Shown here: piece by piece, positions 8,120-16,175 of the stretch | Layout of the letters: every line of letters starts with the position of its first letter | Numbering within the stretch: the first letter of the stretch is position 1 | Assembly (NCBI RefSeq): GCF_003121405.1 | Contig: NZ_QBUY01000041.1 | Location: forward strand, 1 to 64,000 | Direction: 5' to 3' | Length of the DNA: 64,000 bases | From: Paraburkholderia sp. C35 | GTDB lineage: Bacteria > Pseudomonadota > Gammaproteobacteria > Burkholderiales > Burkholderiaceae | Made by a program: the position numbers and the translations under genes | Notes under the pieces: generated by a model | Seen by the model: only the letters and a program-made list of their open reading frames with translations | The model's database searches: none | What the model was told of the DNA's origin: nothing

Positions 8120-9064
8120 ATGGACGTACGCCAGCTTCGCTACTTCGTCAGCATCGTCGATTACGGCAGTCTTGGGAAAGCAGCGGAAAAGCTCTTCGTC
8201 GCGCAGCCATCGCTGAGTCAGCAGATGGCGCGTCTCGAAGAAGAACTCGGCGTCTCACTACTGCTGCGAAGCAATCACGGCGTCACCCCGACGGCCGAAG
8301 GCGACGCGCTCTATCGTCACGCGCGCCTCGTATTGCGGCAGATGGAACAACTTCGTCAGGAAGTCACCAAGGGTGCCGGCAGCGAATCGGGCACGGTCGC
8401 AGTCGGCCTGCCGACCACCATGGCCTCCGTGCTCGCCGTGCCGCTATTCGAGCGCGTTCAGGACCGCTATCCCGGCATTCGCCTGCAATTCTTCGAGAGC
8501 ATGAGCGGCTATCTCAACGAACTGCTCGCCAACGGACGCCTCGATCTCGCCATCCTGTTTCGCGAGTCCGACACACCCGGCATTTCGGCACTGCCTGTGC
8601 TCGATGAAACGCTTTATCTGCTCGGCGAACCTGGCGGCGTTTCATCGCGCTCGGCCACCTGTCCGCTTGCAAAGCTCGCAGGCGTCAAGCTCGTCGCGCC
8701 CGGTGTGTCGAATGGTTTGCGGCTGCTGATCGAGCGCACCTTCTCGAGCGAGAAGGTGGAACTGAACATCGTCGCCGATATCGATTCCTTGCCGTCGATG
8801 CTGCAGATCGCGCATTCGGGCCGCGCCTGCACGATCCTGCCGTCGTCGGCGCTGGCGCAGCTCGACCCGTCGCGCATGCCGAAGATGCGCAAGATCGTCG
8901 ATCCCGTCATTCGCCGTCCCGCGAGCATCTGCTGGCCCAACGGCCTGCCGATGCACTCGGCAAGCGTGGCCGTGCGGCAAACGCTCGTCGAACTGATCGC
9001 GGAGCGGGTGGAAGGGGAAGCCTGGCAGGGCGTGACGCTGCGCAGGCAAAACCATCGGGTTTGA
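8120..9064 (+). CDS. LysR-family transcriptional regulator
   Basis: A 314-residue LysR protein. The N-terminal winged helix-turn-helix is at residues 1-60 (MDVRQLRYFVSIVDYGSLG and the recognition helix around SLSQQMARLEEELG). A linker helix and a periplasmic-binding-like effector domain follow. It lies 40 bases after the CoA-ester lyase on the same strand and convergent with the MFS gene. It is therefore the likely activator of this CoA-dependent catabolic locus. The N-terminus resembles the Nac/Cbl-like branch, but the effector is not predictable. Confidence 0.9.
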   Translation: MDVRQLRYFVSIVDYGSLGKAAEKLFVAQPSLSQQMARLEEELGVSLLLRSNHGVTPTAEGDALYRHARLVLRQMEQLRQEVTKGAGSESGTVAVGLPTTMASVLAVPLFERVQDRYPGIRLQFFESMSGYLNELLANGRLDLAILFRESDTPGISALPVLDETLYLLGEPGGVSSRSATCPLAKLAGVKLVAPGVSNGLRLLIERTFSSEKVELNIVADIDSLPSMLQIAHSGRACTILPSSALAQLDPSRMPKMRKIVDPVIRRPASICWPNGLPMHSASVAVRQTLVELIAERVEGEAWQGVTLRRQNHRV

Positions 9065-9072
9065 ACGATGCT

Positions 9073-10467
9073 TCAGGCGTGTTCGGCTGCATGCGCGGTG
9101 TCGCGCTCGGCCGAGCCTGCCGCCACATCGCCTGTTGCTGGCGCGACATCTTCGAGCGCATGCCGGCTCGTTTCCACACGCAAGATCGCAATCGCGACGC
9201 ACAGCACCGCGAAAATCACGCTCACCATCGCAATCACGCCCGATACGCCGACTCGCTGATACAGCAGCAACGCCAGATACGGCGTCGCAATCGACGCGGC
9301 CCGGCCACATGTGCCCGCCACACCTGTGCCGCGCAGCCGCACTTCCGTCGGAAACAGTTCGGGAATGTAGCCGAACAGGCCGAGCGTCGTGATCGTATAG
9401 ATTGTCGTGACGAGACAGAAACCGACCACAATGATCGCCGCCGGCTCGTGCAGCGTCACATAGATCCAGCCGAGCACGATGCTCACCAGCGCCGCCAGCA
9501 CGATACCTTTGGCGCGGCCAATGCGATCCGCGATCAGATAGCCGACCAGTCCGCCGACAGGCGAACCGATCGACATCAACATCACGAAGCCAAGCGACTT
9601 GACGATCGACAGGCCTTCGCTGACGAAGAAGGTCGGCAGCCAGGCGATGAATCCATACAGCCCGATGTTGACGGCAATCGCCGTGAGCGCCGCGACGCAG
9701 GTGCGTCCGCGCAAGCCAGGCGCAAACAGCGTGCGCAGCGGCACTGCGCCGACATGGAGATTGACCACGCGCTGCACGGGCGGCAAGGTGCCGACGCGCG
9801 CTTCGACTTCGCGTTCGATTGCGGAAAGTGTCGCTTCGGCTTCCTCGAGCTTGCCCGTCGATTCGAGCCAGCGCGGCGACTCCGGCATCCGGTGACGCAG
9901 GAACCACACGACCAGCGCCCCGATGCCTGCAATCGCGAACATGTAGCGCCAGCCGAGATTCGGAATGATCCAGTAGCCCGCCGCAAGCGCTGCAAACAAC
10001 CCGCTGTTGATGATGATGGCGAGCAGCGACACCCACTTGCCGCGCGTCTCGGGCGGCACGAATTCGGCGAGTGTGCCGGCCGCGACGACCAGTTCCGCGC
10101 CGAGTCCGATGCCCATGATGAAGCGCAGCGCGATCAGCCATTCGATGTTCGGCGCAAAGCACGCAGCAAGCGAAGCGAGCCCGAAAATGCCCAGATTCAA
10201 CTGGTACGAATAGCGTCGTCCGAGCCGGTCGCCGATGTAGCCCGCCGCATACGCGCCCAGCATCATGCCGACAAAGGTGGCCGACACGAACATCGCGCCA
10301 TGCTGCAGATCGGTGAAGCCTTCCTTTACCATCGCCGCGACCGAGCCGTTGGCGAGATAGATATCGAACGCATCGAGAAACGCGCCGCCCGCGATCAGGC
10401 CGAGTATCTTCCAGTGAAAACTGCAGACGGGCAGGCGGTCGAGCCGGCCAGCGGCATTGACTGACAT
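9073..10467 (-). CDS. MFS transporter (organic-acid type)
   Basis: A 464-residue, 12-helix inner-membrane major facilitator. The loop between helices 2 and 3 reads GDRLGRRYSYQ, the conserved MFS G-x3-D/R-x-G-R-R signature, and GIGLGAELVVAAGTLAEF is the helix-4 signature of the aromatic-acid/sugar-type symporters. It is the last gene of the minus-strand hydratase / acyl-CoA dehydrogenase / CoA-transferase operon. It is therefore the probable importer of the dicarboxylate or related acid that those enzymes activate and degrade. Confidence 0.88.
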   Translation of the reverse strand: MSVNAAGRLDRLPVCSFHWKILGLIAGGAFLDAFDIYLANGSVAAMVKEGFTDLQHGAMFVSATFVGMMLGAYAAGYIGDRLGRRYSYQLNLGIFGLASLAACFAPNIEWLIALRFIMGIGLGAELVVAAGTLAEFVPPETRGKWVSLLAIIINSGLFAALAAGYWIIPNLGWRYMFAIAGIGALVVWFLRHRMPESPRWLESTGKLEEAEATLSAIEREVEARVGTLPPVQRVVNLHVGAVPLRTLFAPGLRGRTCVAALTAIAVNIGLYGFIAWLPTFFVSEGLSIVKSLGFVMLMSIGSPVGGLVGYLIADRIGRAKGIVLAALVSIVLGWIYVTLHEPAAIIVVGFCLVTTIYTITTLGLFGYIPELFPTEVRLRGTGVAGTCGRAASIATPYLALLLYQRVGVSGVIAMVSVIFAVLCVAIAILRVETSRHALEDVAPATGDVAAGSAERDTAHAAEHA

Positions 10468-10586
10468 GGGTGTGTCTCCTGAATGGAATGCCCTGCCGCG
10501 TATGAATGACGTGGCAAGGCGGGCATTATTGTTGTGAAGTGATTGCCCCGATGGTCCGACTTGTGTATCGACCGCTCGACGTGCTG

Positions 10587-11765
10587 CTAGACAGCACGAG
10601 CGGCATGCAAGGCTTCTACCTCCGTCGGGCTGAAGCCGAGTTCTTGCAGGATCGCATCCGTATGCGCGCCGAGCGCGGGGACAGCGTCCATGCGCGGTTC
10701 GTCGTCTGCGGATTGACCGGGCGGATACAGCGCAGGCATATCGCCCGCTGAAGTGCTTACCTGCGTCCAGCGTTGCCGGGCCTTCAGTTGTGCGTGGTGC
10801 CAGACATCGTGCATGTCGTTCATGCGCGCATTCGCAATGCTCGCCTGTTCAAGACGCTCGATGACCTGCTCTGCCGTCAATGTGGAAAACGCCTCGACAA
10901 TGACGCGCGTGAGTTCATCGCGATGTTTCGTGCGGCCGCTGTTCGACGCGAAACGTTCATCGGCGAGCAGGTCGGGACGCACGATTACCGTCTCGCAGAA
11001 GTGCTTCCATTCGCGTTCGTTCTGCAAACCGAGCATCACGGTCTTGCCGTCGCCGGCGATGAAAGGTCCATACGGAAAGATGGTCGCATGCGATGCGCCC
11101 GCCTGTGGTGGCGGCGATTGCCCGTCGATCGAATAGTAGAGCGGATAACCCATCCACTCGACCATGCTCTCGAGCATCGACACGTCGATATGTTTGCCGC
11201 GCCCCGTTTGTGCGCGCTCCAGCAGCGCAGCGAGAATGTTCGTGTAGCCGTACATGCCCGCTGCAATGTCGGCTATCGAACAGCCTGCCTTTGCAGGCTT
11301 GCCGTCCGAACCCGTAATGCTCAGAAAGCCGGATTCGCTTTGAATCAGCAGGTCATAGGCTTTCTTGTCGCGAAACGGACCGTCCAGTCCATACCCGGAA
11401 ATATCGCAGACGATCAGCTTCGGATATTTCGTGCTCAACGTTTGATAGCCGAAACCAAGGCGTTCCGCTGCACCGGGCGCGAGGTTCTGCACGAAAACGT
11501 CGGCATCGGCGAGCAGTCTGTGCACGATGTCGAGTGCTTGCGGCTGCTTCACGTCGAGCGTGAGACTTTCCTTCGAGCGGTGCGTCCACACGAAATGCGA
11601 CGCGAGTCCCGACACGCGCTCGTCATAGCCGCGCGCGAAGTCGCCCGATCCGGGCCGCTCGATCTTGATGACACGCGCGCCGAGATCGGCAAGTTGCCGG
11701 GTGCAGAAGGGCGCGGCAATCGCGTGTTCGAATGTGACGACCTTGATGCCTTGAAGCGGACGCAT
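10587..11765 (-). CDS. CaiB/BaiF (class III) CoA-transferase
   Basis: A 392-residue class III CoA-transferase that moves CoA between acyl groups through an enzyme-aspartyl anhydride. The expected catalytic aspartate is seen in SIADIAAGMYG (about residue 168), and the N-terminal nucleotide-like fold includes ADLGARVIKIERPGSGDF. The gene follows the acyl-CoA dehydrogenase by 20 bases. With the hydratase and the lyase it matches the set needed for itaconate breakdown: CoA transfer, hydration and cleavage to acetyl-CoA and pyruvate. A different C4-C6 acid is possible. Confidence 0.9.
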   Translation of the reverse strand: MRPLQGIKVVTFEHAIAAPFCTRQLADLGARVIKIERPGSGDFARGYDERVSGLASHFVWTHRSKESLTLDVKQPQALDIVHRLLADADVFVQNLAPGAAERLGFGYQTLSTKYPKLIVCDISGYGLDGPFRDKKAYDLLIQSESGFLSITGSDGKPAKAGCSIADIAAGMYGYTNILAALLERAQTGRGKHIDVSMLESMVEWMGYPLYYSIDGQSPPPQAGASHATIFPYGPFIAGDGKTVMLGLQNEREWKHFCETVIVRPDLLADERFASNSGRTKHRDELTRVIVEAFSTLTAEQVIERLEQASIANARMNDMHDVWHHAQLKARQRWTQVSTSAGDMPALYPPGQSADDEPRMDAVPALGAHTDAILQELGFSPTEVEALHAARAV

Positions 11766-11785
11766 GATCGGTTTCGATGTCAGAG

Positions 11786-12949
11786 TCAGAAGGAACGCGG
11801 CAGGCCGAGAATGTGCTCGGCGACGTACGAGAGAATCAGGTTCGTCGAGATCGGCGCGACCTGGTAGAGACGCGTCTCGCGGAACTTACGCTCGACATCG
11901 TATTCGGCGGCAAAACCGAAGCCGCCGTGAAACTGCAGGCATGCGTTGGCAGCTTCCCACGAGGCATCGGCGGCCAGCAGCTTCGCCATGTTGGCCTGCG
12001 CACCGCACGGCTCGTGTGCGTCGAAGCGGCGCGCGGCGTCGAAGCGCATCAGGTTCGCTGCTTCGATGTTGACGTACGCACGCGCAATCGGAAACTGCAC
12101 GCCCTGGTTCTGGCCGATCGGGCGGCCAAACACGACGCGGTCTTTCACGTACTGCGACACCTTGTCGATGAACCAGTAGCCGTCGCCGATGCATTCGGCG
12201 GCGATCAGCGTGCGTTCGGCATTCAGGCCATCGAGTATGTATTTGAAGCCCATGCCTTCCTCGCCGATGAGGTTCTCGGCGGGAATCTCGAGGTTGTCGA
12301 AGAACAGTTCGTTGGTCTCGTGATTGACCATGTTCGGAATCGGCTGCACCGTCATGCCGTGGCCAATCGCTGCGCGCAGATCGACAATGAAGATCGACAT
12401 GCCTTCGCTTTTCTTCGTCACGTCGGAAAGCGGTGTGGTGCGCGCGAGCAGGATCATCAGGTCCGAATGCTGGACGCGCGAGATCCACACCTTCTGCCCG
12501 TTGACCACGTAACGATCGCCTTTGCGCACGGCTGTCGTCTTGATCTTCGTCGTGTCGGTGCCCGTGGTCGGTTCGGTGACGCCCATCGATTGCAGACGCA
12601 GTTCGCCGCTTGCGATTTTCGGCAGATACAGCCGCTTCTGTTCCGCGGAGCCGTGTCGCAACAGCGTGCCCATGTTGTACATCTGGCCGTGGCACGCGCC
12701 GGAATTGCCGCCCGAGCGGTTGATCTCTTCCATGATCACGGACGCTTCCGTCAAGCCCAGTCCCGAGCCGCCATATTCTTGTGGAATCAGCGCGGCAAGC
12801 CAGCCTGCCTGGGTCAGCGCATCGACGAAGGCTTCCGGATAGCCGCGTTCTTCATCGATCTTGCGAAAGTACTCGGCGGGGAATTGTCCGCACAGGTCGC
12901 GAACGGCTTCGCGAATGTCCTGAAACGGATCGGAGGCAGTGTGGTTCAT
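11786..12949 (-). CDS. Acyl-CoA dehydrogenase family protein
   Basis: A 387-residue flavoprotein with the normal ACAD layout: N-terminal helices, central beta domain (GVTEPTTGTDTTKIK and GQKVWIS), and C-terminal helical domain with QFHGGFGFAAEYDVER. The catalytic glutamate of medium-chain enzymes (YEGT motif) is missing; that place reads QVAPIST. A glutamate is present in LNAERTLIAA, the position used by isovaleryl-CoA-type enzymes. The ATG at 12949 is preferred over an upstream in-frame ATG at 13078 that would run through the hydratase gene. It is part of the putative itaconate-type operon, where its step is unclear. Confidence 0.9.
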   Translation of the reverse strand: MNHTASDPFQDIREAVRDLCGQFPAEYFRKIDEERGYPEAFVDALTQAGWLAALIPQEYGGSGLGLTEASVIMEEINRSGGNSGACHGQMYNMGTLLRHGSAEQKRLYLPKIASGELRLQSMGVTEPTTGTDTTKIKTTAVRKGDRYVVNGQKVWISRVQHSDLMILLARTTPLSDVTKKSEGMSIFIVDLRAAIGHGMTVQPIPNMVNHETNELFFDNLEIPAENLIGEEGMGFKYILDGLNAERTLIAAECIGDGYWFIDKVSQYVKDRVVFGRPIGQNQGVQFPIARAYVNIEAANLMRFDAARRFDAHEPCGAQANMAKLLAADASWEAANACLQFHGGFGFAAEYDVERKFRETRLYQVAPISTNLILSYVAEHILGLPRSF

Positions 12950-12981
12950 GATCGGTTCGTATGCAGTTGCAGATTGCGATG

Positions 12982-13824
12982 TCAGGCGAGCGTCGCGCGT
13001 GCCGTCATGGCCAGCCAGCCTTCGTGATCCTTCGACCACAATTCGACTGTCTTGCCGTCCGCCGACGGCTGGCCGCACAGATGCAGCGCGTTGCCCATGA
13101 AGCTCGGACGCTGCGCCTTGTAGGCGAACTCACGCACGGTCGCGTCGGGCATATTCCGGCGCAGCAGGTCCATCAGCAGCGTGGCGATCAGCGGCCCATG
13201 CACGACGAGGTTCGGATAGCCTTCCACCTGCGTCGCGTAGGGCTTGTCGTAATGGATGCGATGTCCGTTGAAGGTCAGCGCGGAGTAGCGGAACAGCAGC
13301 ACTTCATCGGGCACGATCTGGCGGTGCCATTGCGCGGCGTCGGGTGCGGCAGTCGGTGCAGGCGCGGGTGCACCGGGCGCGGGCGGCTCGCGGTACACGA
13401 TGTCCTGTTCCTCGTCGATGGCGAGCGTGCCTTCGCAATACACCTTGTGATTCACGGTGACGAAAGCGCGCTTGCCCGTGCGTCCCTGTTTCTCGCTGAC
13501 ATTCACAATCGATGATTCGCGTGTGATTGCGCTGCCTACCGTCAGCGGCGCGAGAAAGCGCAAACGGCCGCCCGCCCACATGCGGCGCGGCAAACCAAGA
13601 TCGGGCAGAAAGCCGCCTTTGCGCGGGTGACCGTCGTCGCCAATCTGCGCCTGTGCGACGGTCGGGTGGAAGAAGATCCAGTGCCAGAGAAGCGGGAGAG
13701 CATCGCCGGGAGCGGGCGACGTGTCGTAGTCGAGCGTCGCGCCCAGCGCTACCGCCGAGGTCGGCACGACGATATCGGCGGCGATGACGATATGGGCATC
13801 GGATGCAGCGGACGGCTGATTCAT
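12982..13824 (-). CDS. FAS1-like/MaoC-type acyl-CoA hydratase (mesaconyl/itaconyl-CoA hydratase-like)
   Basis: 280 residues with two hot-dog domains. The N-terminal FAS1-like dehydratase segment includes LPLLWHWIFFHPTVAQAQIG and RMWAGGRLRFLAPL. The C-terminal MaoC-like part includes FRYSALTFNGHRIHYD and YPNLVVHGPLIATLL, the typical hydratase-2 active-site region. Mesaconyl-C4-CoA and itaconyl-CoA hydratases share this arrangement. It is the first gene of the minus-strand operon (32-base gap to the dehydrogenase). The GGAGAC ribosome-binding site lies in an inverted repeat described separately. Confidence 0.85.
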   Translation of the reverse strand: MNQPSAASDAHIVIAADIVVPTSAVALGATLDYDTSPAPGDALPLLWHWIFFHPTVAQAQIGDDGHPRKGGFLPDLGLPRRMWAGGRLRFLAPLTVGSAITRESSIVNVSEKQGRTGKRAFVTVNHKVYCEGTLAIDEEQDIVYREPPAPGAPAPAPTAAPDAAQWHRQIVPDEVLLFRYSALTFNGHRIHYDKPYATQVEGYPNLVVHGPLIATLLMDLLRRNMPDATVREFAYKAQRPSFMGNALHLCGQPSADGKTVELWSKDHEGWLAMTARATLA

Positions 13825-13829
13825 GCGTT

Positions 13830-13888
13830 GTCTCCGTCGCCGGCCATGGCCAGCGCGTTTTTCTCGAAATGCTTTCCGGTACGGAGAC
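13830..13888 (-). promoter_or_regulatory. Possible leader hairpin masking the hydratase ribosome-binding site
   Basis: On the minus-strand transcript, ACGGAGAC (13837-13830), which contains the Shine-Dalgarno of the hydratase gene, is exactly complementary to GTCTCCGT 43 bases upstream (13888-13881). A 10-base palindrome GGCCATGGCC lies in the loop. An 8-base stem is short, so this is suggestive only. Confidence 0.3.
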
Positions 13889-13951
13889 TGTAGGTGAAGC
13901 CAGATCAGCGCGGAAATACCAGTTTCATGTGCCGGTCATAGGGCAAGCCTA

Positions 13952-14869
13952 TTACGAAACCGCCAGGCCGGCGCGTTGCAGAACATTCATCGGGCCGAGC
14001 TGCTCCAGCAGCGCGAGATGGCCGGCGTCGCGCACGAACAGCGAGCCCGCAAATCCCAGCGCATTCACCGACACGCCTTCCACCCGTTCCGCCGAGCGTG
14101 GCACGAGCAGCATCCAGTCGCGCGTGACGAGCAGGTTGTAGGGGGACGTCTGGCATAACTCGCCGTGGCTTTCGACCGCTCCGATGCCGGTTGCGTCGAG
14201 CAGCGCGCGATAGCAGGCCAGCGCAGTATTCGCAGCCTCTGGATGGTCTGCGTTTGCGGCGAGACGCGCAAATGCATGTTGGAACGGGAGGCCTGGCACG
14301 CGAGACACGGAGCCATCGGTGGCGCACTGTGCGAGCAGTGTTTCGATGGGCACGGCAGGCCCGGTATTGCCGAGCGGCAGCGGCACGATCTGCAGATGTT
14401 TGTGCGGCTGACTCGCGCCGGCTTCGGGGCCGCCATTGTAAAAACCGATGCCCTCGAATTCGGCCATGCAGGTCATCAGCGCCGTGAAGTCCGCGAGATC
14501 GAGCAGCGCTTCCTGGCGCCGGAAATCGCGCGTGACGATCAGCAGGTGATGATCGATCACGTTGAACTTGTTGAGCAACGCGAGATGCGTCGGCGAAATA
14601 TCGGCGACGAACAGATCCGGCTCGTATGGCAGAAACGGGTTGGCTACGGGACGCTGCTGCGCCTCGCGCTTGCGCGCCTGTTCGCGCTGCTGCTCCTTGC
14701 GCGTGAGGCTCGACACTTGCCGCACGACAAACCGCACACCGCCGCTTTCGATGACGGCCTGAACGGTATCGATGGGCTGCAGCGCGCCGCATTGCAGCGC
14801 GTGTGCCGTCTGCCGCTCGATGGCGGGCCATAGCGTGCCGGGTGTCAGGCTCGGATAGTCCATCGTCAT
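13952..14869 (-). CDS. Ap4A phosphorylase / HIT-like nucleotide phosphorylase family protein
   Basis: A 305-residue HIT-superfamily protein resembling fungal-type diadenosine tetraphosphate phosphorylases. It has SQPHKHLQIVPLP at about 153-165, with the catalytic histidine triad variant HKHLQ at 156-160, and the paired FNVIDHHLLIVTRDFRRQ strand. It likely splits Ap4A with phosphate into ADP and ATP in the cytosol. The residue 55-76 stretch is highly charged and helical. The gene stands alone, upstream of the hydratase operon on the same strand. ATGs at 14869 and 14863 are both possible starts. Confidence 0.82.
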   Translation of the reverse strand: MTMDYPSLTPGTLWPAIERQTAHALQCGALQPIDTVQAVIESGGVRFVVRQVSSLTRKEQQREQARKREAQQRPVANPFLPYEPDLFVADISPTHLALLNKFNVIDHHLLIVTRDFRRQEALLDLADFTALMTCMAEFEGIGFYNGGPEAGASQPHKHLQIVPLPLGNTGPAVPIETLLAQCATDGSVSRVPGLPFQHAFARLAANADHPEAANTALACYRALLDATGIGAVESHGELCQTSPYNLLVTRDWMLLVPRSAERVEGVSVNALGFAGSLFVRDAGHLALLEQLGPMNVLQRAGLAVS

Positions 14870-15026
14870 CGAAGCGGAGGTTCAATGCGTCAGAGTTTAT
14901 AACCGATCGTGCGCAGCGGACCGTCTGCTTGTCGGCGCGCCGTAAGAAACATTGCGATACAAACTCGGTGTCACGATTACCGGCTCGCAACAGCCCGCGC
15001 CGGTCCGATATGGGAAAATCAGGGTC

Positions 15027-15284
15027 ATGAAAACGCGCAAAATTTCCCTGATGGCGCTTACGCTGGCTCTCGTCAGCCTCAGCCCGCTGGCGCATGCAAG
15101 CCTCAAGAGCGGCGCCCACCAGTTCAAGACCGATGCCAAAACGGCGGGCCGCGAGACCGGGCACGCCGTTCGCGACGGCGTTCATGCAGTCGGACATGGC
15201 GTGAAGTCGGCGGGCCATGCCGTTGCCGACGCGACGAAGCACGGTTATCACGCGACGAAAAAGTTCGTGACGGGACATAGCTGA
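15027..15284 (+). CDS. Small secreted His/Gly/Ala-rich repeat protein
   Basis: An 85-residue protein of unknown function. A clear signal peptide (hydrophobic 7-22, cleavage after LAHA at 24) exports it. The mature 61 residues are made of short imperfect repeats of the pattern G-H-x-V-x-x-A/G (GHAVRDGVHA, GHGVKSAGHA). It contains seven histidines and many Ala/Lys, suggesting an amphipathic helix at the membrane or a metal- or polyanion-binding role. AGGG four bases upstream supports the ATG at 15027; an in-frame ATG at 14952 would put the signal inside the protein. No family is recognised. Confidence 0.75.
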   Translation: MKTRKISLMALTLALVSLSPLAHASLKSGAHQFKTDAKTAGRETGHAVRDGVHAVGHGVKSAGHAVADATKHGYHATKKFVTGHS

Positions 15285-15304
15285 TCTGCTGCATCGCGGC
15301 AAAC

Positions 15305-15330
15305 GCGTCATGTCGATTCGCGCATGACGC
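15305..15330 (+). terminator. Short hairpin after the small secreted protein gene
   Basis: GCGTCATG at 15305-15312 and CATGACGC at 15323-15330 form a perfect 8-bp stem with a 10-base loop, 20 bases past the stop codon. There is no T-tract, so it is a weak candidate terminator. Confidence 0.35.
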
Positions 15331-15433
15331 AGAGCCGCTACGACATGTGGCAGCGCCGCTACAGGTCGAATTCAGGCGTACGATAAAAGGCATCGCCCCG
15401 TTGCGGACACCCGCCATCTGACGGAGAGCCGAT

Positions 15434-15943
15434 ATGAGACGCCTTTACTTTCTCGCCCCCGACATCCCCACGGCGAAAGCCATCGTCGACGATCTTCTGT
15501 GTGCACGCATCACGTGGCGTCATATCCACGTACTGGCCGATCACAGCGTCACACTCGAACAGTTGCCACAAGCCTCGTTGCTGCAGAGCAGCGACGTCGT
15601 GCATGCGCTGGAGCGCGGCGTCGCGCTTGGCGGCGTGACAGGCGCGCTGCTGGGTCTGGTGGCGCTGGCGTTTCCGCCGGCGCAACTGGCTATCGCGGGC
15701 GGCGCGGTGGTGATGCTGACGCTGACGGGCGCCGGTTTCGGCGCGTGGACGGCAACGATGATCGGCGTGAACGAGCCGAACACGCGGCTGGAGCGCTTCC
15801 GGGAAGCGATCCGCACAGGTCAGCTGCTGATCATGGCCGACGTGCCCGCGCTGCGCGAGCATGAAATCGAGGAACTGATCGCGCAGCATGTGCCGCGAGC
15901 CGATCTCGAAGGCGCAGAGCCGACCTCACCGATTTTTCCGTAA
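15434..15943 (+). CDS. Two-helix membrane protein (DUF1269-like)
   Basis: A 169-residue protein. It has an N-terminal alpha/beta segment (1-65), two Gly/Ala-rich transmembrane helices (about 66-88 and 90-113) and a soluble C-terminal segment rich in Glu/Arg. This matches DUF1269-like small membrane proteins of unknown function, which are often stress-linked. A GGAGAG ribosome-binding site precedes the ATG. No operon partner: the small secreted gene lies 149 bases upstream and EamA about 230 bases downstream. Confidence 0.8.
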   Translation: MRRLYFLAPDIPTAKAIVDDLLCARITWRHIHVLADHSVTLEQLPQASLLQSSDVVHALERGVALGGVTGALLGLVALAFPPAQLAIAGGAVVMLTLTGAGFGAWTATMIGVNEPNTRLERFREAIRTGQLLIMADVPALREHEIEELIAQHVPRADLEGAEPTSPIFP

Positions 15944-16175
15944 AGATCGCATTGCTGTCGTGTAAGGCATTCGACAAGGCAGCGCAAATCGTCGAGAATC
16001 GAAAGCCTTGCGCGCGGCGAGTGGTGAGCGGTTTCAATCCACGATGCGTCGTGACGGCGTGCCTATGCCGCTCACGCGCCCTGCGTCGCGCAGCTTCTAT
16101 TCACGCGAATCACACCGGCTCGACGCCAGCGCGTCTAAGCCCCGTGGTCGCGCAACGATACGCTGGCGAATATCA

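Noticed and set aside
9061..10464. Plus-strand open frame across the first MFS gene, starting next to the LysR stop
   Set aside because: It mirrors the MFS gene codon for codon on the opposite strand and has no hydrophobic or domain pattern.
16031..16044. CRISPR-repeat-like string GGTTTCAATCCACG
   Set aside because: Only one copy exists and there are no spacers or cas genes nearby, so it is coincidence.
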